Assembly: GCF_000263595.1 (NCBI RefSeq)
Contig: NZ_ADES01000005.1
Coordinates: 1 to 64,000, forward strand
DNA: 64,000 bases
Source: Gardnerella vaginalis 1500E
Lineage (GTDB): Bacteria; Actinomycetota; Actinomycetes; Actinomycetales; Bifidobacteriaceae
Reading direction: 5' to 3'
This document shows, piece by piece, positions 27,980 to 39,722 of this stretch. Each line of letters opens with the position of its first letter. Position 1 is the first letter of the stretch. The position numbers were made by a program, and so were the translations under genes. The notes below the pieces were generated by a model. That model made no database searches. It was given only the letters and a program-made list of their open reading frames with translations, and had not been told where the DNA came from.

Positions 27980-29467
27980 TTATATAAGGTTTTCGTGTGA
28001 ATATTTACTGTGTTTCCTTACTTCCTGCAGATGCTCGCGTTCTTCAGTAGTAAGTGAAGCCAAGAATTCTTCTCCGTAATCGTCAAGTGCAGTAGGGTAG
28101 TCGCCATTAAAGTATGCAACACACAATCCGCCATAAGGAGCAGGCTTATTTAACCCAATTGAGTCAACTAAACCGTCCAAAGACAGGAACGCTAAGGAAT
28201 CGGCGTTAATATACTCGCGAATCTCCTCAACTGAATGTTTTGCTGCAATAAGTTCTTTAGTTGTTTGAATATCAATACCGTAGAAGCAAGGATATTTAAG
28301 AGGTGGGGAAGAAATACGCATATGCACTTCTTTAGCGCCAGCTTCTCGAAGCAATTGCACAATGCGCTTAGAAGTTGTGCCGCGCACGATTGAATCGTCA
28401 ATAACAATAACGCGTTTTCCTTCAACAACACTGCGCACAGCAGAAAGTTTCATGCGCACACCCTGCTCACGCAATTCTTGAGTTGGCTGAATAAAAGTGC
28501 GAGCTACATACTGGTTTTTTATTAATCCCATTTCGTTAGGAAGGCCACTTGCTTCTGCGTATCCTGCGGCTGCAGAAAGAGAAGAGTTAGGAACTCCAAT
28601 AACCATGTCTGCTTCAACAGGGGATTCTTGAGCTAAACGAGATCCCATGCGCTTTCTTGCAGCATGCACGTTAATTCCGTAAATATTAGAATCTGGGCGA
28701 GCAAAGTAAATAAACTCCATTGAGCACACTGCTTGTTGCACATGATCCGTGTAGCGCTCAATCGTGTAGCCTTCGTCGTTAATAACGATTATTTCTCCAG
28801 GCTCAATATCTCGAATAAATTCGGCGCGAACAATATCAAAAGCGCAAGTTTCAGAAGAAAGAACGTAGGCGCCGTTTTGCATGCGACCAAGAGCAAGCGG
28901 GCGGAAGCCGTTTGGATCCGTAGCGCCAATTAAAGAATCTTCTGTAAGAAGCAGGTAAGCAAATCCGCCGTGAACAGTTAGTAACGCTTCTTTAAGACGT
29001 TCCATAAAAGTTGGTTTATTAGAGCGTCTAATTAAGTGCATTAGTATTTCAGTGTCGGAATTTGAGTGGATAATAGCGCCATTGTCTTCTAAAGAATTGC
29101 GTAAGCTTGTGCAATTCGTCAAATTTCCGTTATGAGCTAAAGCTGCATCTCCATCGTGGAAGCGGAATAAGAAAGGTTGAATGTTATCAACACTTCCAGA
29201 TCCTGCAGTAGCGTAACGCACATGGCCAATAGCACGATTTCCTGTTAAACGTTCCATAACCTGCTCGTTGCTAAAAACTTGCGTAAGTAGGCCTAGTCCG
29301 CGATGTCCGTGAAGAGTGCCGTTATCGTTAGATACTATTCCAGCTCCCTCTTGGCCGCGATGCTGAAGCGCATGCAAGCCAAAATAAGTGAGCCTGGAAG
29401 CATCTTTGTGACCCCAAACACCAAACACTCCGCACTCTTCGTGAATGTCCTCAAGCTCTGCAGACAT
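27980..29467 (-). CDS. purF: Amidophosphoribosyltransferase
   Basis: Makes phosphoribosylamine from PRPP and glutamine, the committed step. 495 residues. An 11-residue propeptide precedes Cys12 ([10 protein letters not shown]), the nucleophile after processing. Glutaminase motif HNGNLTN and PRPP-binding motif [14 protein letters not shown] are intact. Confidence 0.97.
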   Translation of the reverse strand: MSAELEDIHEECGVFGVWGHKDASRLTYFGLHALQHRGQEGAGIVSNDNGTLHGHRGLGLLTQVFSNEQVMERLTGNRAIGHVRYATAGSGSVDNIQPFLFRFHDGDAALAHNGNLTNCTSLRNSLEDNGAIIHSNSDTEILMHLIRRSNKPTFMERLKEALLTVHGGFAYLLLTEDSLIGATDPNGFRPLALGRMQNGAYVLSSETCAFDIVRAEFIRDIEPGEIIVINDEGYTIERYTDHVQQAVCSMEFIYFARPDSNIYGINVHAARKRMGSRLAQESPVEADMVIGVPNSSLSAAAGYAEASGLPNEMGLIKNQYVARTFIQPTQELREQGVRMKLSAVRSVVEGKRVIVIDDSIVRGTTSKRIVQLLREAGAKEVHMRISSPPLKYPCFYGIDIQTTKELIAAKHSVEEIREYINADSLAFLSLDGLVDSIGLNKPAPYGGLCVAYFNGDYPTALDDYGEEFLASLTTEEREHLQEVRKHSKYSHENLI

Positions 29468-29566
29468 CTTTAACCCCCTTGTAATCGCTTACTTTAATTC
29501 GCGAAACTATACTCATTGTTGCACATGCTTCTAATAAGCTAATGTTACGTTTCATGCCGCTCATGC

Positions 29567-32500
29567 TCACGCCGTGAAGTACTGGACTCCGGCATCAAAC
29601 AGTGGCTGTTCGTGGAAATCAGGAATGTTCACGTACAAGCCTTCGCCTGCTCTCTCGCAATGACCCATCTTTCCAAAAACTCGACCATCTGGGCTGGTAA
29701 TTCCTTCAACGGACATAATCGATCCGTTTGGATTCACATTCAAACTCATGCTTGGAACGCCATTACTATCAACGTATTGCGTAGCTACTTGGCCGTTGTT
29801 AATAAGCTTTTCCATAACTTCTGGCGTTGCAATAAAACGACCTTCGCCATGAGAAATAGCAACAGTGTGAATATCGCCAACTTCAGTATTTTTAAGCCAT
29901 GGAGACATGTTTGAAGCGACTCTAGTACGCACAATTCGGCTTTGATGCCTGCCAATCGTGTTATAAGTAAGCGTTGGGCAGTTAGAATCGATAGGAACAA
30001 TATCGCCAAAAGGCACTAAACCAAGCTTAATAAGTGCTTGGAAACCGTTGCAAATGCCCAGCATAAGTCCGTCTCGATTCTTAAGCAGATCGCGCACAGC
30101 GTCAGTCACTTCCGGATTTCTAAAGAAGGATGCAATAAACTTTGCTGAACCGTCCGGCTCGTCGCCGCCGGAGAAGCCGCCAGGAATCATAACAATCTGG
30201 CTCTTATTAATCTCCTCAACAAGTTTCTTTGCAGACTCTGCAATATCTTTAGCGCTCAAGTTGTTAATAATAAGCGTATGAGCGTCGGCACCTGCACGCT
30301 CGAAAGCAGCTTGAGTATCGTACTCGCAATTATTTCCAGGGAAGACTGGAATAATAACGCGCGGGTGAGAAAGCGGCTTTGGCTTTCCTGTGTGCGCGTG
30401 GTTTGTAGTAGAAGCATTATTTTCGTTACTAATAGTTTCTACAATCTCACCAGGCTTTTTATATGGGAAGATTGAGGAAAGTTCGCTTTCCCAAATCTTT
30501 TGCAAATCGCTTAAATCAACTTCTTCGCCATTTGCGGAAATAATTGCGTAATTCTCAGTCGTTTCGCCAATAATCTCAACGTCAACCAAGCTTGTGTTAT
30601 CTGAAGATGGAACCTCAGCGTTTTCTTTAAGCTCAACGTAGAAGCTTCCGTATGCTGGCTTAAATAAATCATCGTTGCTTAAATTATTGAATAATTTAAG
30701 ACCGATATGATTTCCAAGCGTCATCTTGAATAAGATTTCCGCGCTCGCACCGTAGCCAGGAGTGGCAACAGCAAGAGCTTGCTTGTTCTTCGTAATATTT
30801 TCGATTAATTCAAGAGTTTTAAGGAAACTTTCCTTTTCTGGAGTAATTCCGTCGGATTTATATTGTGGAGCAATTCGCAAAACCTTATGATTTACGCCCT
30901 TAAATTCTGGCGAAACAGTTAAACGCGCATCTCCAGTAGAAACAGCAAAGGAAATTAAAGTTGGTGGAACATCCAAATTCTCAAAACTGCCGCTCATAGA
31001 ATCTTTGCCGCCAATAGCGCCAACACCAAAATCAAGCTGAGCGCTTAAAGCGCCAAGAACTGCTGCAGCTGGCTTTCCCCAACGTTCTGGAACATCGTGA
31101 GGCTTGCCAAAATACTCTTGCAAACTCAAGTAAGCACGTTCGCGCGTGAAACCGCTTGCTGCTAGCTTTGCCAAAGACTCAACAACCGCAACATAAGCTC
31201 CAGTAAACTGATTATTTTCCATCAAATACGGATTAAAGCCCCAAGCCATTGCGGAAGCAGTGTTTGTTTCGCCAAATACTGGGAATTTAGCAACCATAGC
31301 CTGAGCTGGAGTAAGCTGACGACGTCCACCAAAAGGCATAAGCACAGTTGCTGCACCAATTGTAGAATCGAAGCGTTCTGCCAAACCCTTGTTTGAAGCA
31401 ATATTAATGTTTGAAACAAGTAAGCGCATACGTTCAGTGAGAGTCAAATTAGACTGATTCTGCCATGGGTTATCGTAAGATTTTCCACTTTCAATATGAA
31501 GAACCTGCTGTTTTGGAGCACCGTTAGAAGCCAAGAATGAGCGGCTTAAGTCTACAATGGTTTTTCCGCGCCAAGTCATGCGCATTCGAGCTTCTTCGGT
31601 AACAGTCGCAATGATTTCTGCTTCCAAATTTTCTTCACGAGCATACTTCAAAAATGCATCAGCATCATTGGCAGCAACATCAACAGCCATGCGCTCCTGG
31701 GATTCAGAAATAGCAAGCTCAGTGCCGTCGAGACCCTCGTACTTTTTAGAAACCTTGTCGAGATTAATAGTTAAACCGTCGGCAATTTCGCCAGTTGCCA
31801 CAGAAACGCCGCCAGCGCCAAAATCGTTGCAACGCTTAATAAGTTGGCAAGCATCCTTGCGGCGGAATAACCTTTGCAATTTGCGTTCAATAGGAGCGTT
31901 ACCTTTTTGAACTTCTGCACCGCATTCTTCAATGCTTTCAACATCCTGCGCTTTTGAAGCGCCAGTTGCACCGCCAATGCCGTCGCGTCCAGTTCGTCCG
32001 CCAAGAAGAATAATCACGTCTCCTGGAGCAGGAGTTTCCCTGCGCACATGGTCGGCTGGGGTAGCGGCAACAACAGCGCCAACTTCCATACGCTTAGCAA
32101 CATACCCAGGGTGGTATAACTCATGCACTTCGCCTGTAGCTAAACCAATCTGATTTCCGTAAGAAGAGTAGCCGGCTGCAGCAGAAGTTACAATCTTTCG
32201 CTGCGGCAGCTTACCGTTTAAAGTTTCACTAATAGGCGTGCGCGGATCTGCAGCACCGGTTACGCGCATAGCTTGGTAAACGTAGGATCTGCCAGAAAGA
32301 GGATCTCGAATGCATCCGCCAATGCAAGTTGCAGCTCCACCGAAAGGCTCAATTTCTGTAGGATGATTATGCGTTTCGTTCTTAAACAGGAACAGCCAAT
32401 CCTCATCGTGGCCGTTTACATCAACCTTAACTTTTACCGTGCAAGCGTTGATTTCTTCCGACTCATCCAAATTTTTAAGCTCGCCAGTATGCTTCAAATA

Positions 32501-33322
32501 TTTAGCACCAATAGTTGCCATATCCATTAAGCAAACAGGCTTATTTTCGCGATTTAACTCTTTTCGCAAATCAAGATAACGATTAAACGCTTCTTGAACT
32601 GTACTATCGTCAATCGTAATATTTGTAAGCTCCGTGCCAAAAGTTGTGTGACGGCAGTGGTCGGACCAGTACGTATCAATAACGCGAATTTCTGTAATAG
32701 TAGGATTGTGATTTTCTTCCCTGAAGTATTGCTGGCAGAACTTTGCGTCAGCCAAATCCATCGCTAAGCCGCGATCCTCAATAAACTTCTGTAATCCAGA
32801 TTCGTCTAAATCGTTAAAAGTATTAATTACTTCAACGTCCGCAGGAACTACTGTTTCTCGCTGCAAACTCTTTACTTCGTCAAGACTTGCCTCTCTAGCC
32901 TCAACAGGGTTAATAACGTAATGCTTAATAGCATCCATGGCTTCTTCGTCAAGATTGCCTTTTAGCGCAATTACTTTAGCAGTACGCACAGTTGGGCGCT
33001 CACCTTGACTAATAAGCTGAATGCACTCGCTTGCGGATTGCGCGCGCTGGTCGAACTGACCAGGCAAAAATTCAACAGCAAACACGTGCTCGCTTGTTTC
33101 AATAGGCAAATAGTCGTAGGTGTTATCAACCGGCGGCTCGCTTAATACAGTTCGCACAGCAGTATTGAACAAATCTTCGTCAATACCTTCTAAATCGTAT
33201 CTGTTGATAATTCGTGCGGAAGTAATCGCGCTTATGCCAAGAATTTCCTTAAGCTCATGTAAAAGTTGTTGAGCTTGAACGTCAAAACCATTGCGTTTTT
33301 CCACATATACGCGAAATACCAC
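29567..33322 (-). CDS. purL: Phosphoribosylformylglycinamidine synthase, single-chain form
   Basis: Step 4 of purine synthesis. 1251 residues: N-terminal PurS-like region, two AIRS-like synthetase halves (FLFKNETHNHPTEIEPFGG; DFGVGAIGGKDSMSGSF) and a C-terminal glutaminase with the Cys in GICNGFQAL plus IPGGFSGGDEPDG. The large fused form makes separate purQ and purS genes unnecessary. A start at 33322 is supported by CAAGGTAGG upstream. Confidence 0.96.
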   Translation of the reverse strand: MVFRVYVEKRNGFDVQAQQLLHELKEILGISAITSARIINRYDLEGIDEDLFNTAVRTVLSEPPVDNTYDYLPIETSEHVFAVEFLPGQFDQRAQSASECIQLISQGERPTVRTAKVIALKGNLDEEAMDAIKHYVINPVEAREASLDEVKSLQRETVVPADVEVINTFNDLDESGLQKFIEDRGLAMDLADAKFCQQYFREENHNPTITEIRVIDTYWSDHCRHTTFGTELTNITIDDSTVQEAFNRYLDLRKELNRENKPVCLMDMATIGAKYLKHTGELKNLDESEEINACTVKVKVDVNGHDEDWLFLFKNETHNHPTEIEPFGGAATCIGGCIRDPLSGRSYVYQAMRVTGAADPRTPISETLNGKLPQRKIVTSAAAGYSSYGNQIGLATGEVHELYHPGYVAKRMEVGAVVAATPADHVRRETPAPGDVIILLGGRTGRDGIGGATGASKAQDVESIEECGAEVQKGNAPIERKLQRLFRRKDACQLIKRCNDFGAGGVSVATGEIADGLTINLDKVSKKYEGLDGTELAISESQERMAVDVAANDADAFLKYAREENLEAEIIATVTEEARMRMTWRGKTIVDLSRSFLASNGAPKQQVLHIESGKSYDNPWQNQSNLTLTERMRLLVSNINIASNKGLAERFDSTIGAATVLMPFGGRRQLTPAQAMVAKFPVFGETNTASAMAWGFNPYLMENNQFTGAYVAVVESLAKLAASGFTRERAYLSLQEYFGKPHDVPERWGKPAAAVLGALSAQLDFGVGAIGGKDSMSGSFENLDVPPTLISFAVSTGDARLTVSPEFKGVNHKVLRIAPQYKSDGITPEKESFLKTLELIENITKNKQALAVATPGYGASAEILFKMTLGNHIGLKLFNNLSNDDLFKPAYGSFYVELKENAEVPSSDNTSLVDVEIIGETTENYAIISANGEEVDLSDLQKIWESELSSIFPYKKPGEIVETISNENNASTTNHAHTGKPKPLSHPRVIIPVFPGNNCEYDTQAAFERAGADAHTLIINNLSAKDIAESAKKLVEEINKSQIVMIPGGFSGGDEPDGSAKFIASFFRNPEVTDAVRDLLKNRDGLMLGICNGFQALIKLGLVPFGDIVPIDSNCPTLTYNTIGRHQSRIVRTRVASNMSPWLKNTEVGDIHTVAISHGEGRFIATPEVMEKLINNGQVATQYVDSNGVPSMSLNVNPNGSIMSVEGITSPDGRVFGKMGHCERAGEGLYVNIPDFHEQPLFDAGVQYFTA

Positions 33323-33461
33323 GAGAAACCTACCTTGTTGAAAGTGCGGTATGAGCAGTGTTTGTTATGGGCTTTTAAGTTATAAATTGTTAGTTAAGTT
33401 ATGTGTTAAGTTGTGGCTTAAATTATTGGTTAAATTATTGGTTAAATTATGTAAGAATGCG

Positions 33462-33493
33462 TGTGGCTCGCACCCCTAAGGGCACGAGCCACA
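33462..33493 (-). terminator. Hairpin downstream of purC
   Basis: Stem TGTGGCTCG with CGAGCCACA, and inner CCC/GGG. It lies between the purC stop and the purL start on the minus strand, followed by an A+T-rich leader with tandem TAAATTATTGGT repeats (33420-33449). It could be a terminator or an attenuator for purL. Confidence 0.55.
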
Positions 33494-33501
33494 ACAAAAC
33501 T

Positions 33502-34296
33502 TTATTGATTCACACAATCATCCGGTTTACGCACGCAAACGTTTAAACCTTCGCTTTTTGCTAAGTTTTCCAGCCTGCTGTGAATTTCTTCATAAGCCGG
33601 AATTATGTCTCCCAAATCGCGTCGGAATAAGTCTTTATCCAAATGACTTACGCCGTTCGTGCCAGAATTTCCGCCGGCATTGCGTTTATCCCAAAGTCTG
33701 CAAGTATCAGGCGTAATTTCATCAGCAAGAAGAATATTACCTTGCGCGTCCACGCCTTCTTCAATCTTGAAGTCAACAAGCTGAACATCAATCTTGGAGA
33801 AAATATCAAGCAAAGCATTGTTTACAGCGTGAGCTTGACGAGTGATTTCCGTCATCTCTTCATCTGTAGCTAATCCAAGAGCCACAACGCCTTCAGGGTT
33901 AATAAATGGATCGCCAAGTTCGTCGGACTTCACACAGAACTCCAACAATGGCTTCTTTAATGGGGTTCCTTCTTTAACGTTATAACGTTTTGCGAAAGAA
34001 CCAGCAGCAGTATTGCGCATAATAATTTCCAGCGGGAACATGCGCATACGCTTTACGAGTTGTTCAGTATCGGAAATACGTCCGAGGAAGTGGCTTTTTA
34101 CGCCGCGCGCCTCAAGTAAATGGAATAGTAAAGAAGTAATCCGGTTGTTTAAACTGCCTTTACCGGCGATCTGAGCTTTCTTCAGACCGTTACCAGCGGT
34201 TGCCTGGTTCATATATTCAACCCAGAGCACATTGGTGTCATCGGTAGCGTACAGTTTTTTGGCTTTGCCTTCATACAACTTGTCAAGTTTTTCCAT
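33502..34296 (-). CDS. purC: SAICAR synthetase
   Basis: Condenses CAIR with aspartate. The start [15 protein letters not shown] at 34296 is preferred (GAGAGGG 8 bases upstream) over the nine-codon longer frame. 264 residues. Motifs are [27 protein letters not shown] and DFKIEEG, with [12 protein letters not shown]. Confidence 0.96.
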   Translation of the reverse strand: MEKLDKLYEGKAKKLYATDDTNVLWVEYMNQATAGNGLKKAQIAGKGSLNNRITSLLFHLLEARGVKSHFLGRISDTEQLVKRMRMFPLEIIMRNTAAGSFAKRYNVKEGTPLKKPLLEFCVKSDELGDPFINPEGVVALGLATDEEMTEITRQAHAVNNALLDIFSKIDVQLVDFKIEEGVDAQGNILLADEITPDTCRLWDKRNAGGNSGTNGVSHLDKDLFRRDLGDIIPAYEEIHSRLENLAKSEGLNVCVRKPDDCVNQ

Positions 34297-34461
34297 GATA
34301 TGCCCTCTCTTACGTGCATTCATAGTTGTAGGCGCAAACCAACAGTATTTGTAGGTTTACCTGACCTTGGCCAGCACGATTAGCGTAACAATTGTTACCT
34401 ACAAAATTTCCGGCAAATATTGCCGAGGTGCAATATAAATTATTGTTTAATACCTTTATTT

Positions 34462-35754
34462 TCAAAGTATTTCAGCATTTGAACTATCCGTATGCAATGC
34501 TCTTATGATGCGTGTCGCATTTTTTCTTGCATCCTCTTGACTAAATCCTATAGCAAGAGCCACAGCCATACGTCTGTGGCCGTGAACTGAAGGCTTAGCA
34601 AAAATACGCAAGCCGCTTCTATAATTTTCGTCCGCTTGTAGAGCATTGGAAATATTAGTAAATCCAACTTCTCCTTCGCCCTCAACAACAATCGCATGAC
34701 TTGCAGCAACCTCGTTATCTTTTAACGAAAGCGAAGTGTAGTTTGCTGTAACAGGAACGCCTAAAATAGCGAGCACGTGAAGCGCAAACTCGCTGTAATG
34801 TTGTGAAATCATAGTTACCATGCCAGTATCGTGCGGGCGAGGAGAAAGCTCGTTAAAAAGCAACGAACCATCTTTTAACACAAATAGTTCAACACCATAC
34901 ACGCCCCAACCTGTTTCGTTAGAATCGTGAGCAATATTAGTTAAACCTTCTACGGCACGCTTTGCTATATTCTTCGCATTAGTGCGAATCAATTCAGGAA
35001 TATTCGCAGGCTGCCAAGATTCCCTATAATCGCCATCCTGCTGACGCTGAGCGATCGGCTCGCAAGTAGTAATTCCTGCGCAAGAGCTTATTGTAAGAAC
35101 TGTAAGCTCGTAGTCAAGAGGAGCTAAAGCTTCAACAATAACGCGAGAACACTCGTTTTCGTGGCCGGCTGCCGCGCGTCTTCCATGCTGAGCTTCATTC
35201 CAAGCAGCTTTAAGCGCTTCTGGGCTTTTAACTATAGACTGTCCGTGACCGGAAGAACTCATAACAGGCTTAACAACGCAAGGGTAGCCGACGTGCTGAG
35301 CGCCATCATCTAACTCCTCATAAGAAGACGCAAAACGGTACGGCGTAGTAGGCAAGCCTAAATCTTCGTGAGCAATCCTACGCAAGCGCTCGCGGTCCAT
35401 TGCGATTGCTGCTATATCTGCGCTAGGAACAACCTGAATATTATTGTGAGCAGCACATTTCAAAACTTTAGTTGCGATTGCTTCAACTTCCGGAATAATA
35501 ATATTCGGATGCACTTCATCAATAAGATTTTGAAGAGAAGCGGCATCAGACATATCTAGCACTCTGTATTCGTGAGCTATTTGCATTGCAGGAGCGTTTT
35601 TATAGCTGTCGGCTGCTAAAACGCGTACGCCTAATCGCATAAGCTCAATCGCAATTTCCTTGCCAAGTTCGCCTGAACCGAGAAGAAGTGCGGTCATGTT
35701 ATTGCTGTTTTCAGTTACGCCGAATATGCGCTGATTTTGCTCAGAAAAACTCAT
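34462..35754 (-). CDS. purT: Formate-dependent GAR transformylase
   Basis: ATP-grasp enzyme making FGAR from GAR with formate instead of formyl-folate (step 3). 430 residues. Motifs include LLLGSGELGKEIAIE, VVKPVMSSSGHGQS, GWGVYGVELFV and NELSPRPHDTGMVTM, the last diagnostic of PurT versus PurK. The true start may be the internal Met in NNMTALLLG. No purN is seen in the window. Confidence 0.95.
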   Translation of the reverse strand: MSFSEQNQRIFGVTENSNNMTALLLGSGELGKEIAIELMRLGVRVLAADSYKNAPAMQIAHEYRVLDMSDAASLQNLIDEVHPNIIIPEVEAIATKVLKCAAHNNIQVVPSADIAAIAMDRERLRRIAHEDLGLPTTPYRFASSYEELDDGAQHVGYPCVVKPVMSSSGHGQSIVKSPEALKAAWNEAQHGRRAAAGHENECSRVIVEALAPLDYELTVLTISSCAGITTCEPIAQRQQDGDYRESWQPANIPELIRTNAKNIAKRAVEGLTNIAHDSNETGWGVYGVELFVLKDGSLLFNELSPRPHDTGMVTMISQHYSEFALHVLAILGVPVTANYTSLSLKDNEVAASHAIVVEGEGEVGFTNISNALQADENYRSGLRIFAKPSVHGHRRMAVALAIGFSQEDARKNATRIIRALHTDSSNAEIL

Positions 35755-35880
35755 ACATCTATTGTTGCATTTGCTATTGTCGAATAATTTACGTTTTGGC
35801 TGCGACGCGCCGAAGTGTGTTGCTCTGGCGGAAATCTAGAAAATCGTGTATAGTATTCATCTGTTGTGTGATTCGATTCG

Positions 35881-35912
35881 TTTATTCGTTTATTCGTTTA
35901 TTCGTTTATTCG
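35881..35912. repeat. TTTATTCG octamer tandem repeat before tRNA-His
   Basis: Four perfect 8-bp copies directly upstream of tRNA-His, flanked by degenerate ATTCG and TTTCG words. It lies between the tRNA and a possible -10 box TATAGT at 35849-35854, so probably in the transcribed leader. Confidence 0.85.
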
Positions 35913-35933
35913 TTTCGTTCGTTTCACGCGCAT

Positions 35934-36010
35934 GGTGGCTATAGCTCAGTCGGTAGAGCATCTGATTGTGGTTCAGAAGGTCGCGCGTTCAAGCCGCGTT
36001 AGCCACCCCA
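35934..36010 (+). tRNA. tRNA-His (anticodon GTG)
   Basis: Acceptor GTGGCTA pairs with TAGCCAC, with an extra G-1 (35934) opposite C, as expected for tRNA-His. Anticodon GTG in loop TTGTGGT. CCA is encoded at 36008-36010. Confidence 0.95.
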
Positions 36011-36017
36011 CTTAAAC

Positions 36018-36041
36018 GGCTGGTATTGACCAGCCTTTTTT
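36018..36041 (+). terminator. Terminator of tRNA-His
   Basis: GGCTGG-TATTGA-CCAGCC followed by six T. Confidence 0.9.
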
Positions 36042-36184
36042 GTTATGTAACTGCTCCAACTTAAACGAACGCAGCCTATGGAGTAGACTGGTATGGTTAC
36101 ACATACATGTTGTTGATGATGACATTGCGTATTGCGTATTACATAGCGCATAGTACATAGCACATAGTGCAGGAGGAGTATTGT

Positions 36185-38959
36185 ATGGCTGGTAAGGCAG
36201 CGCCTAAGGAACCATGGTGGGAGACAATGCTTCTGTTTGTGCCAAGACTTTTAGGCAAAGCAGTTCGCTCACTTTTTGGGGTAGGTGAATACGATGAAGC
36301 TTACCGCAGGGACGGCTTATGCTTTGTTATGCTAATTCTTGCCGTATTATTCTGCGCTTCTGAATGGTTCCATGTAAGCGGTTTTATTGGCGTTGGGTTG
36401 CATATTTTAGCTTCGGGCGCTCTTGGCGTTATGAGCGTCGTGCTCCCTGTGTGGCTAAGTGTTATTGCTTTTCGCTTAATGCGAAATAGTGGAGCAAAAT
36501 CTGGGAATCATCGAGTTGTTTTTGGTTTTATTATTCTTCTGTGCTCAATATGCTCGATTCTCGATATTTCTCTTACATCTAAAAGTCACGCTTTTGATTT
36601 TGAATCAGTTAGAAAAGCGGGCGGATTGCTAGGTTTTGCTTTAGGCTCTCCACTATCTTGGGGTTTTTCTCGCATATTTGCTCTCATAATTTTCGTAATC
36701 ATCTCTATTTTTGCAGTTTTAATGATTGCTCGTCTTCATGTAAGCGATATTGCAAACTGTGTTGTGTCAATCTTCTCAAAGAAAAACAAGAAAAATTCGC
36801 AGGATGAGGATTCTTCAGACGAGTCAAATGAATTAGACGAGTCGGATGAATCAGACGATGTGAATGAATCAATTAAATCAGGTAAAACTAAGGATTCGTA
36901 TGAAGATGAGCCTTTGGAATTTGCCGAAGGTGTGCCAACGCACGACGGAAAATCTTCTAAAAAAGAAAGCGCTAATTTAGGTGCAGCTTACTTGCTGAAA
37001 TTGTGGAAATCTCTATTTAATCGAAAAAATAAAGAAAAAGACAATACTTTGCTCGACGAATATGCTGGAGATGACGCATTTTCGCATGCTGCAGCCGTTA
37101 ATGCAGAAACAAGTGAAAATCTTGATCGTGTTAAACCTCAACCTAAACCTCAACGCGTTAGAACAGTAAGCAATGTTGAAGGCTACAGCGAGAATTATAT
37201 TCCTGTAAATACTAAAGATTCTTCGCAATCAAATAATGATAAATCAAGCAATAATCCTAGAAGTGCTTCTTCTTCGCCAATACTAACTTCTGCAGAAACC
37301 TTGCCTAAAGCTCCTATGAGCGGTTCTGTTGATTCTGCTAAAGATCCATGGTCTAGTATTCCGGCGGAGCAAATGGATCAATATAGAAAAGATCAAGAAA
37401 ATGAAGATAATTTAGCTGACGAAAGCGCTAAAAATAATCTAAACTCTTCGGAAGATTCTGCTTTGCAACCGTACATGCTTCCTGATTTGAACATTCTTGC
37501 TCATGGAAAACCTCATGCTGCTAGAACTCAAGCAAATGACAATGTTATTCGTGCTCTAACTTCCACTTTTGAACAGTTTGACGTCGATGCTCGGGTAGTC
37601 GGTTTTCTTAGAGGCCCTTCTGTTACGCAGTACGAGGTTGAGCTTGGACCTGGTGTAAAAGTTGAAAAAGTTACGAATTTGCAAAAAAATATTGCATACG
37701 CTGTAGCTAGTACGGATGTGCGTATTTTGTCTCCAATTCCAGGAAAGTCTGCTATTGGTATTGAAATTCCAAACGTAGACCGCGAGATTGTGCATTTGGG
37801 AGATGTTTTGCGCTCGCAAAAAGCCATGAATGACCCTAATCCTATGCTTACAGGCGTTGGAAAAGATGTTGAGGGTCATTTCGTAACAGCTGCTCTCGAT
37901 AAAATGCCGCATCTGCTTGTTGCTGGTGCCACTGGTTCTGGTAAGTCTAGTTTTATTAACTCAATGCTTACTTCGATTATTATGAGGGCCACTCCTGAGC
38001 AAGTTCGAATGATTATGGTTGATCCTAAGCGCGTGGAGCTTTCTGCGTACGCTGGCATTCCGCATTTGCTTACGCCGATTATTACGGATCCTAAGAAGGC
38101 AGCTCAAGCTCTTGAGTGGGTTGTTAAAGAGATGGATGCTCGCTACGATGATTTGCAATTCTTTGGTTTCCGTCATGTTAAAGATTTCAACAAGGCTGTT
38201 CGTGAAGGCAAAGTTCATGCTCCGGCTGGATCTGAGCGAAAAGTTGCCCCATACCCGTATTTGCTTGTGGTTGTGGACGAGATGGCTGATTTGATGATGG
38301 TTGCTAAGAACGATGTGGAAAGTTCTATTCAGCGCATTACTCAGCTTGCTCGAGCTGCAGGCGTGCATTTGGTTCTTGCTACTCAGCGTCCGTCTGTTGA
38401 CGTTGTAACAGGCTTAATTAAGGCGAATATTCCTTCCCGCTTGGCTTTTGCTACTTCGTCTGCTACTGATTCAAGGGTTATTCTCGATACTGTTGGTGCA
38501 GAAACTTTGATTGGTCAAGGAGATGCTTTGTTCCTTCCAATGGGTGCTGCAAAACCTCAGCGTGTACAGGGATCGTGGGTGAGTGAATCTGAGATTCGCA
38601 AGGCTGTGGAGTATGTTCGCACGCAGCGTAAGCCAAAGTATCGTGAAGATATTGAGCAAATGGCTCAAAAAGCGGATGCTCAAGCTCAAAGCAAGCTTAA
38701 AACTAGCGATATTGGCGACGATATGGACGAGTTGCTCCAGGCTGCTGAGCTTGTTGTTAGCTCGCAGTTCGGTTCTACTTCAATGCTTCAGCGTAAGTTG
38801 CGTGTTGGTTTTGCAAAGGCAGGTCGACTTATGGATTTGCTGGAATCTCGCGGAGTCGTGGGGCCTTCTGAGGGCTCTAAAGCTCGCGAAGTTTTGGTTC
38901 AGCCGGAAGATTTGCCAAAAGTTTTGGCTTTTATTCGTGGCGAGTCTGACTCGTTATAA
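36185..38959 (+). CDS. ftsK: DNA translocase FtsK/SpoIIIE
   Basis: Pumps chromosome ends through the division septum. 924 residues from ATG 36185 with AGGAGGAG ahead; the open frame begins six codons earlier. About four N-terminal membrane helices, an acidic linker with Ser/Asp/Glu repeats (about 205-250), and the motor domain with Walker A GATGSGKS (Lys587) and Walker [13 protein letters not shown]. The C-terminal gamma winged helix ([23 protein letters not shown]), which reads polar DNA signals, is present. It starts the run ftsK-pgsA-cinA-recA-recX. Confidence 0.96.
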   Translation: MAGKAAPKEPWWETMLLFVPRLLGKAVRSLFGVGEYDEAYRRDGLCFVMLILAVLFCASEWFHVSGFIGVGLHILASGALGVMSVVLPVWLSVIAFRLMRNSGAKSGNHRVVFGFIILLCSICSILDISLTSKSHAFDFESVRKAGGLLGFALGSPLSWGFSRIFALIIFVIISIFAVLMIARLHVSDIANCVVSIFSKKNKKNSQDEDSSDESNELDESDESDDVNESIKSGKTKDSYEDEPLEFAEGVPTHDGKSSKKESANLGAAYLLKLWKSLFNRKNKEKDNTLLDEYAGDDAFSHAAAVNAETSENLDRVKPQPKPQRVRTVSNVEGYSENYIPVNTKDSSQSNNDKSSNNPRSASSSPILTSAETLPKAPMSGSVDSAKDPWSSIPAEQMDQYRKDQENEDNLADESAKNNLNSSEDSALQPYMLPDLNILAHGKPHAARTQANDNVIRALTSTFEQFDVDARVVGFLRGPSVTQYEVELGPGVKVEKVTNLQKNIAYAVASTDVRILSPIPGKSAIGIEIPNVDREIVHLGDVLRSQKAMNDPNPMLTGVGKDVEGHFVTAALDKMPHLLVAGATGSGKSSFINSMLTSIIMRATPEQVRMIMVDPKRVELSAYAGIPHLLTPIITDPKKAAQALEWVVKEMDARYDDLQFFGFRHVKDFNKAVREGKVHAPAGSERKVAPYPYLLVVVDEMADLMMVAKNDVESSIQRITQLARAAGVHLVLATQRPSVDVVTGLIKANIPSRLAFATSSATDSRVILDTVGAETLIGQGDALFLPMGAAKPQRVQGSWVSESEIRKAVEYVRTQRKPKYREDIEQMAQKADAQAQSKLKTSDIGDDMDELLQAAELVVSSQFGSTSMLQRKLRVGFAKAGRLMDLLESRGVVGPSEGSKAREVLVQPEDLPKVLAFIRGESDSL

Positions 38960-39032
38960 AGTAGTGTTATTGTGTTGCACAACTGTGTTGGGTGGCGCGC
39001 TAGAAGTTTTTAGTTTGCGATAAGATAAAGGT

Positions 39033-39722
39033 ATGCGTATGAAGAAGAATGCTAAGTCTTCGTTTTTTGAAGGCTGGAATTGTGCTCCAAATATCGTAAC
39101 TTATGTGCGTATTGCGTTGGCAATTGTTTTTATTGTTTTATATTTGCTTGCAGGCGAGTGGGGTCATAACTCCGTACCGATGCGTTGGGCGGCGTTTGCT
39201 GTGTTCCTTATTGCGGCGGTTACAGATAAGCTTGATGGTTGGTTAGCTCGTAAATATAATCAAGTTACTAAATTAGGCAAGTTGCTTGATCCAATTGCAG
39301 ACAAAGTGTTAATTTTGGCAGCTCTTGTGATTGCTTCTATTTTTGAAGAAGTTATTTGGTGGATTACAATCCTGTTCTTAATCCGTGAAATCAGCATAAC
39401 AATTGTTCGTTTCTGCGTTATTGGTCGAAATGGTAGGGTTATTGCCGCTTCTTCTGCAGGAAAGTACAAGACTTTAACTCAGGTTATTGGTCTTGCAATG
39501 ATTATTGCTCCTATGGCTGTTATTTTTAATACTCAAGTTACGCCTCCATGGTGGCTTACGCTTTACTATTCTGTAGCTTTTGCTTTGCTCGGTATTTCTT
39601 TGGGCTTTGCTTTTTACTCTGCAGTGCTGTACGTGTACAGTGCTTTCTTTGAGAAGGATTCTGTTGATGATTCTCAAGCAGATAAGCAAGTTAATGAAGC
39701 TCCATTGACACCGTTGCAATGA
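39033..39722 (+). CDS. pgsA: CDP-diacylglycerol-glycerol-3-phosphate phosphatidyltransferase
   Basis: Makes phosphatidylglycerolphosphate, the precursor of phosphatidylglycerol. 229 residues and several membrane helices. The CDP-alcohol transferase signature is intact: TDKLDGWLAR, then GKLLDPIAD. Its TGA overlaps the next ATG (ATGA), implying coupling to cinA. Confidence 0.9.
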   Translation: MRMKKNAKSSFFEGWNCAPNIVTYVRIALAIVFIVLYLLAGEWGHNSVPMRWAAFAVFLIAAVTDKLDGWLARKYNQVTKLGKLLDPIADKVLILAALVIASIFEEVIWWITILFLIREISITIVRFCVIGRNGRVIAASSAGKYKTLTQVIGLAMIIAPMAVIFNTQVTPPWWLTLYYSVAFALLGISLGFAFYSAVLYVYSAFFEKDSVDDSQADKQVNEAPLTPLQ

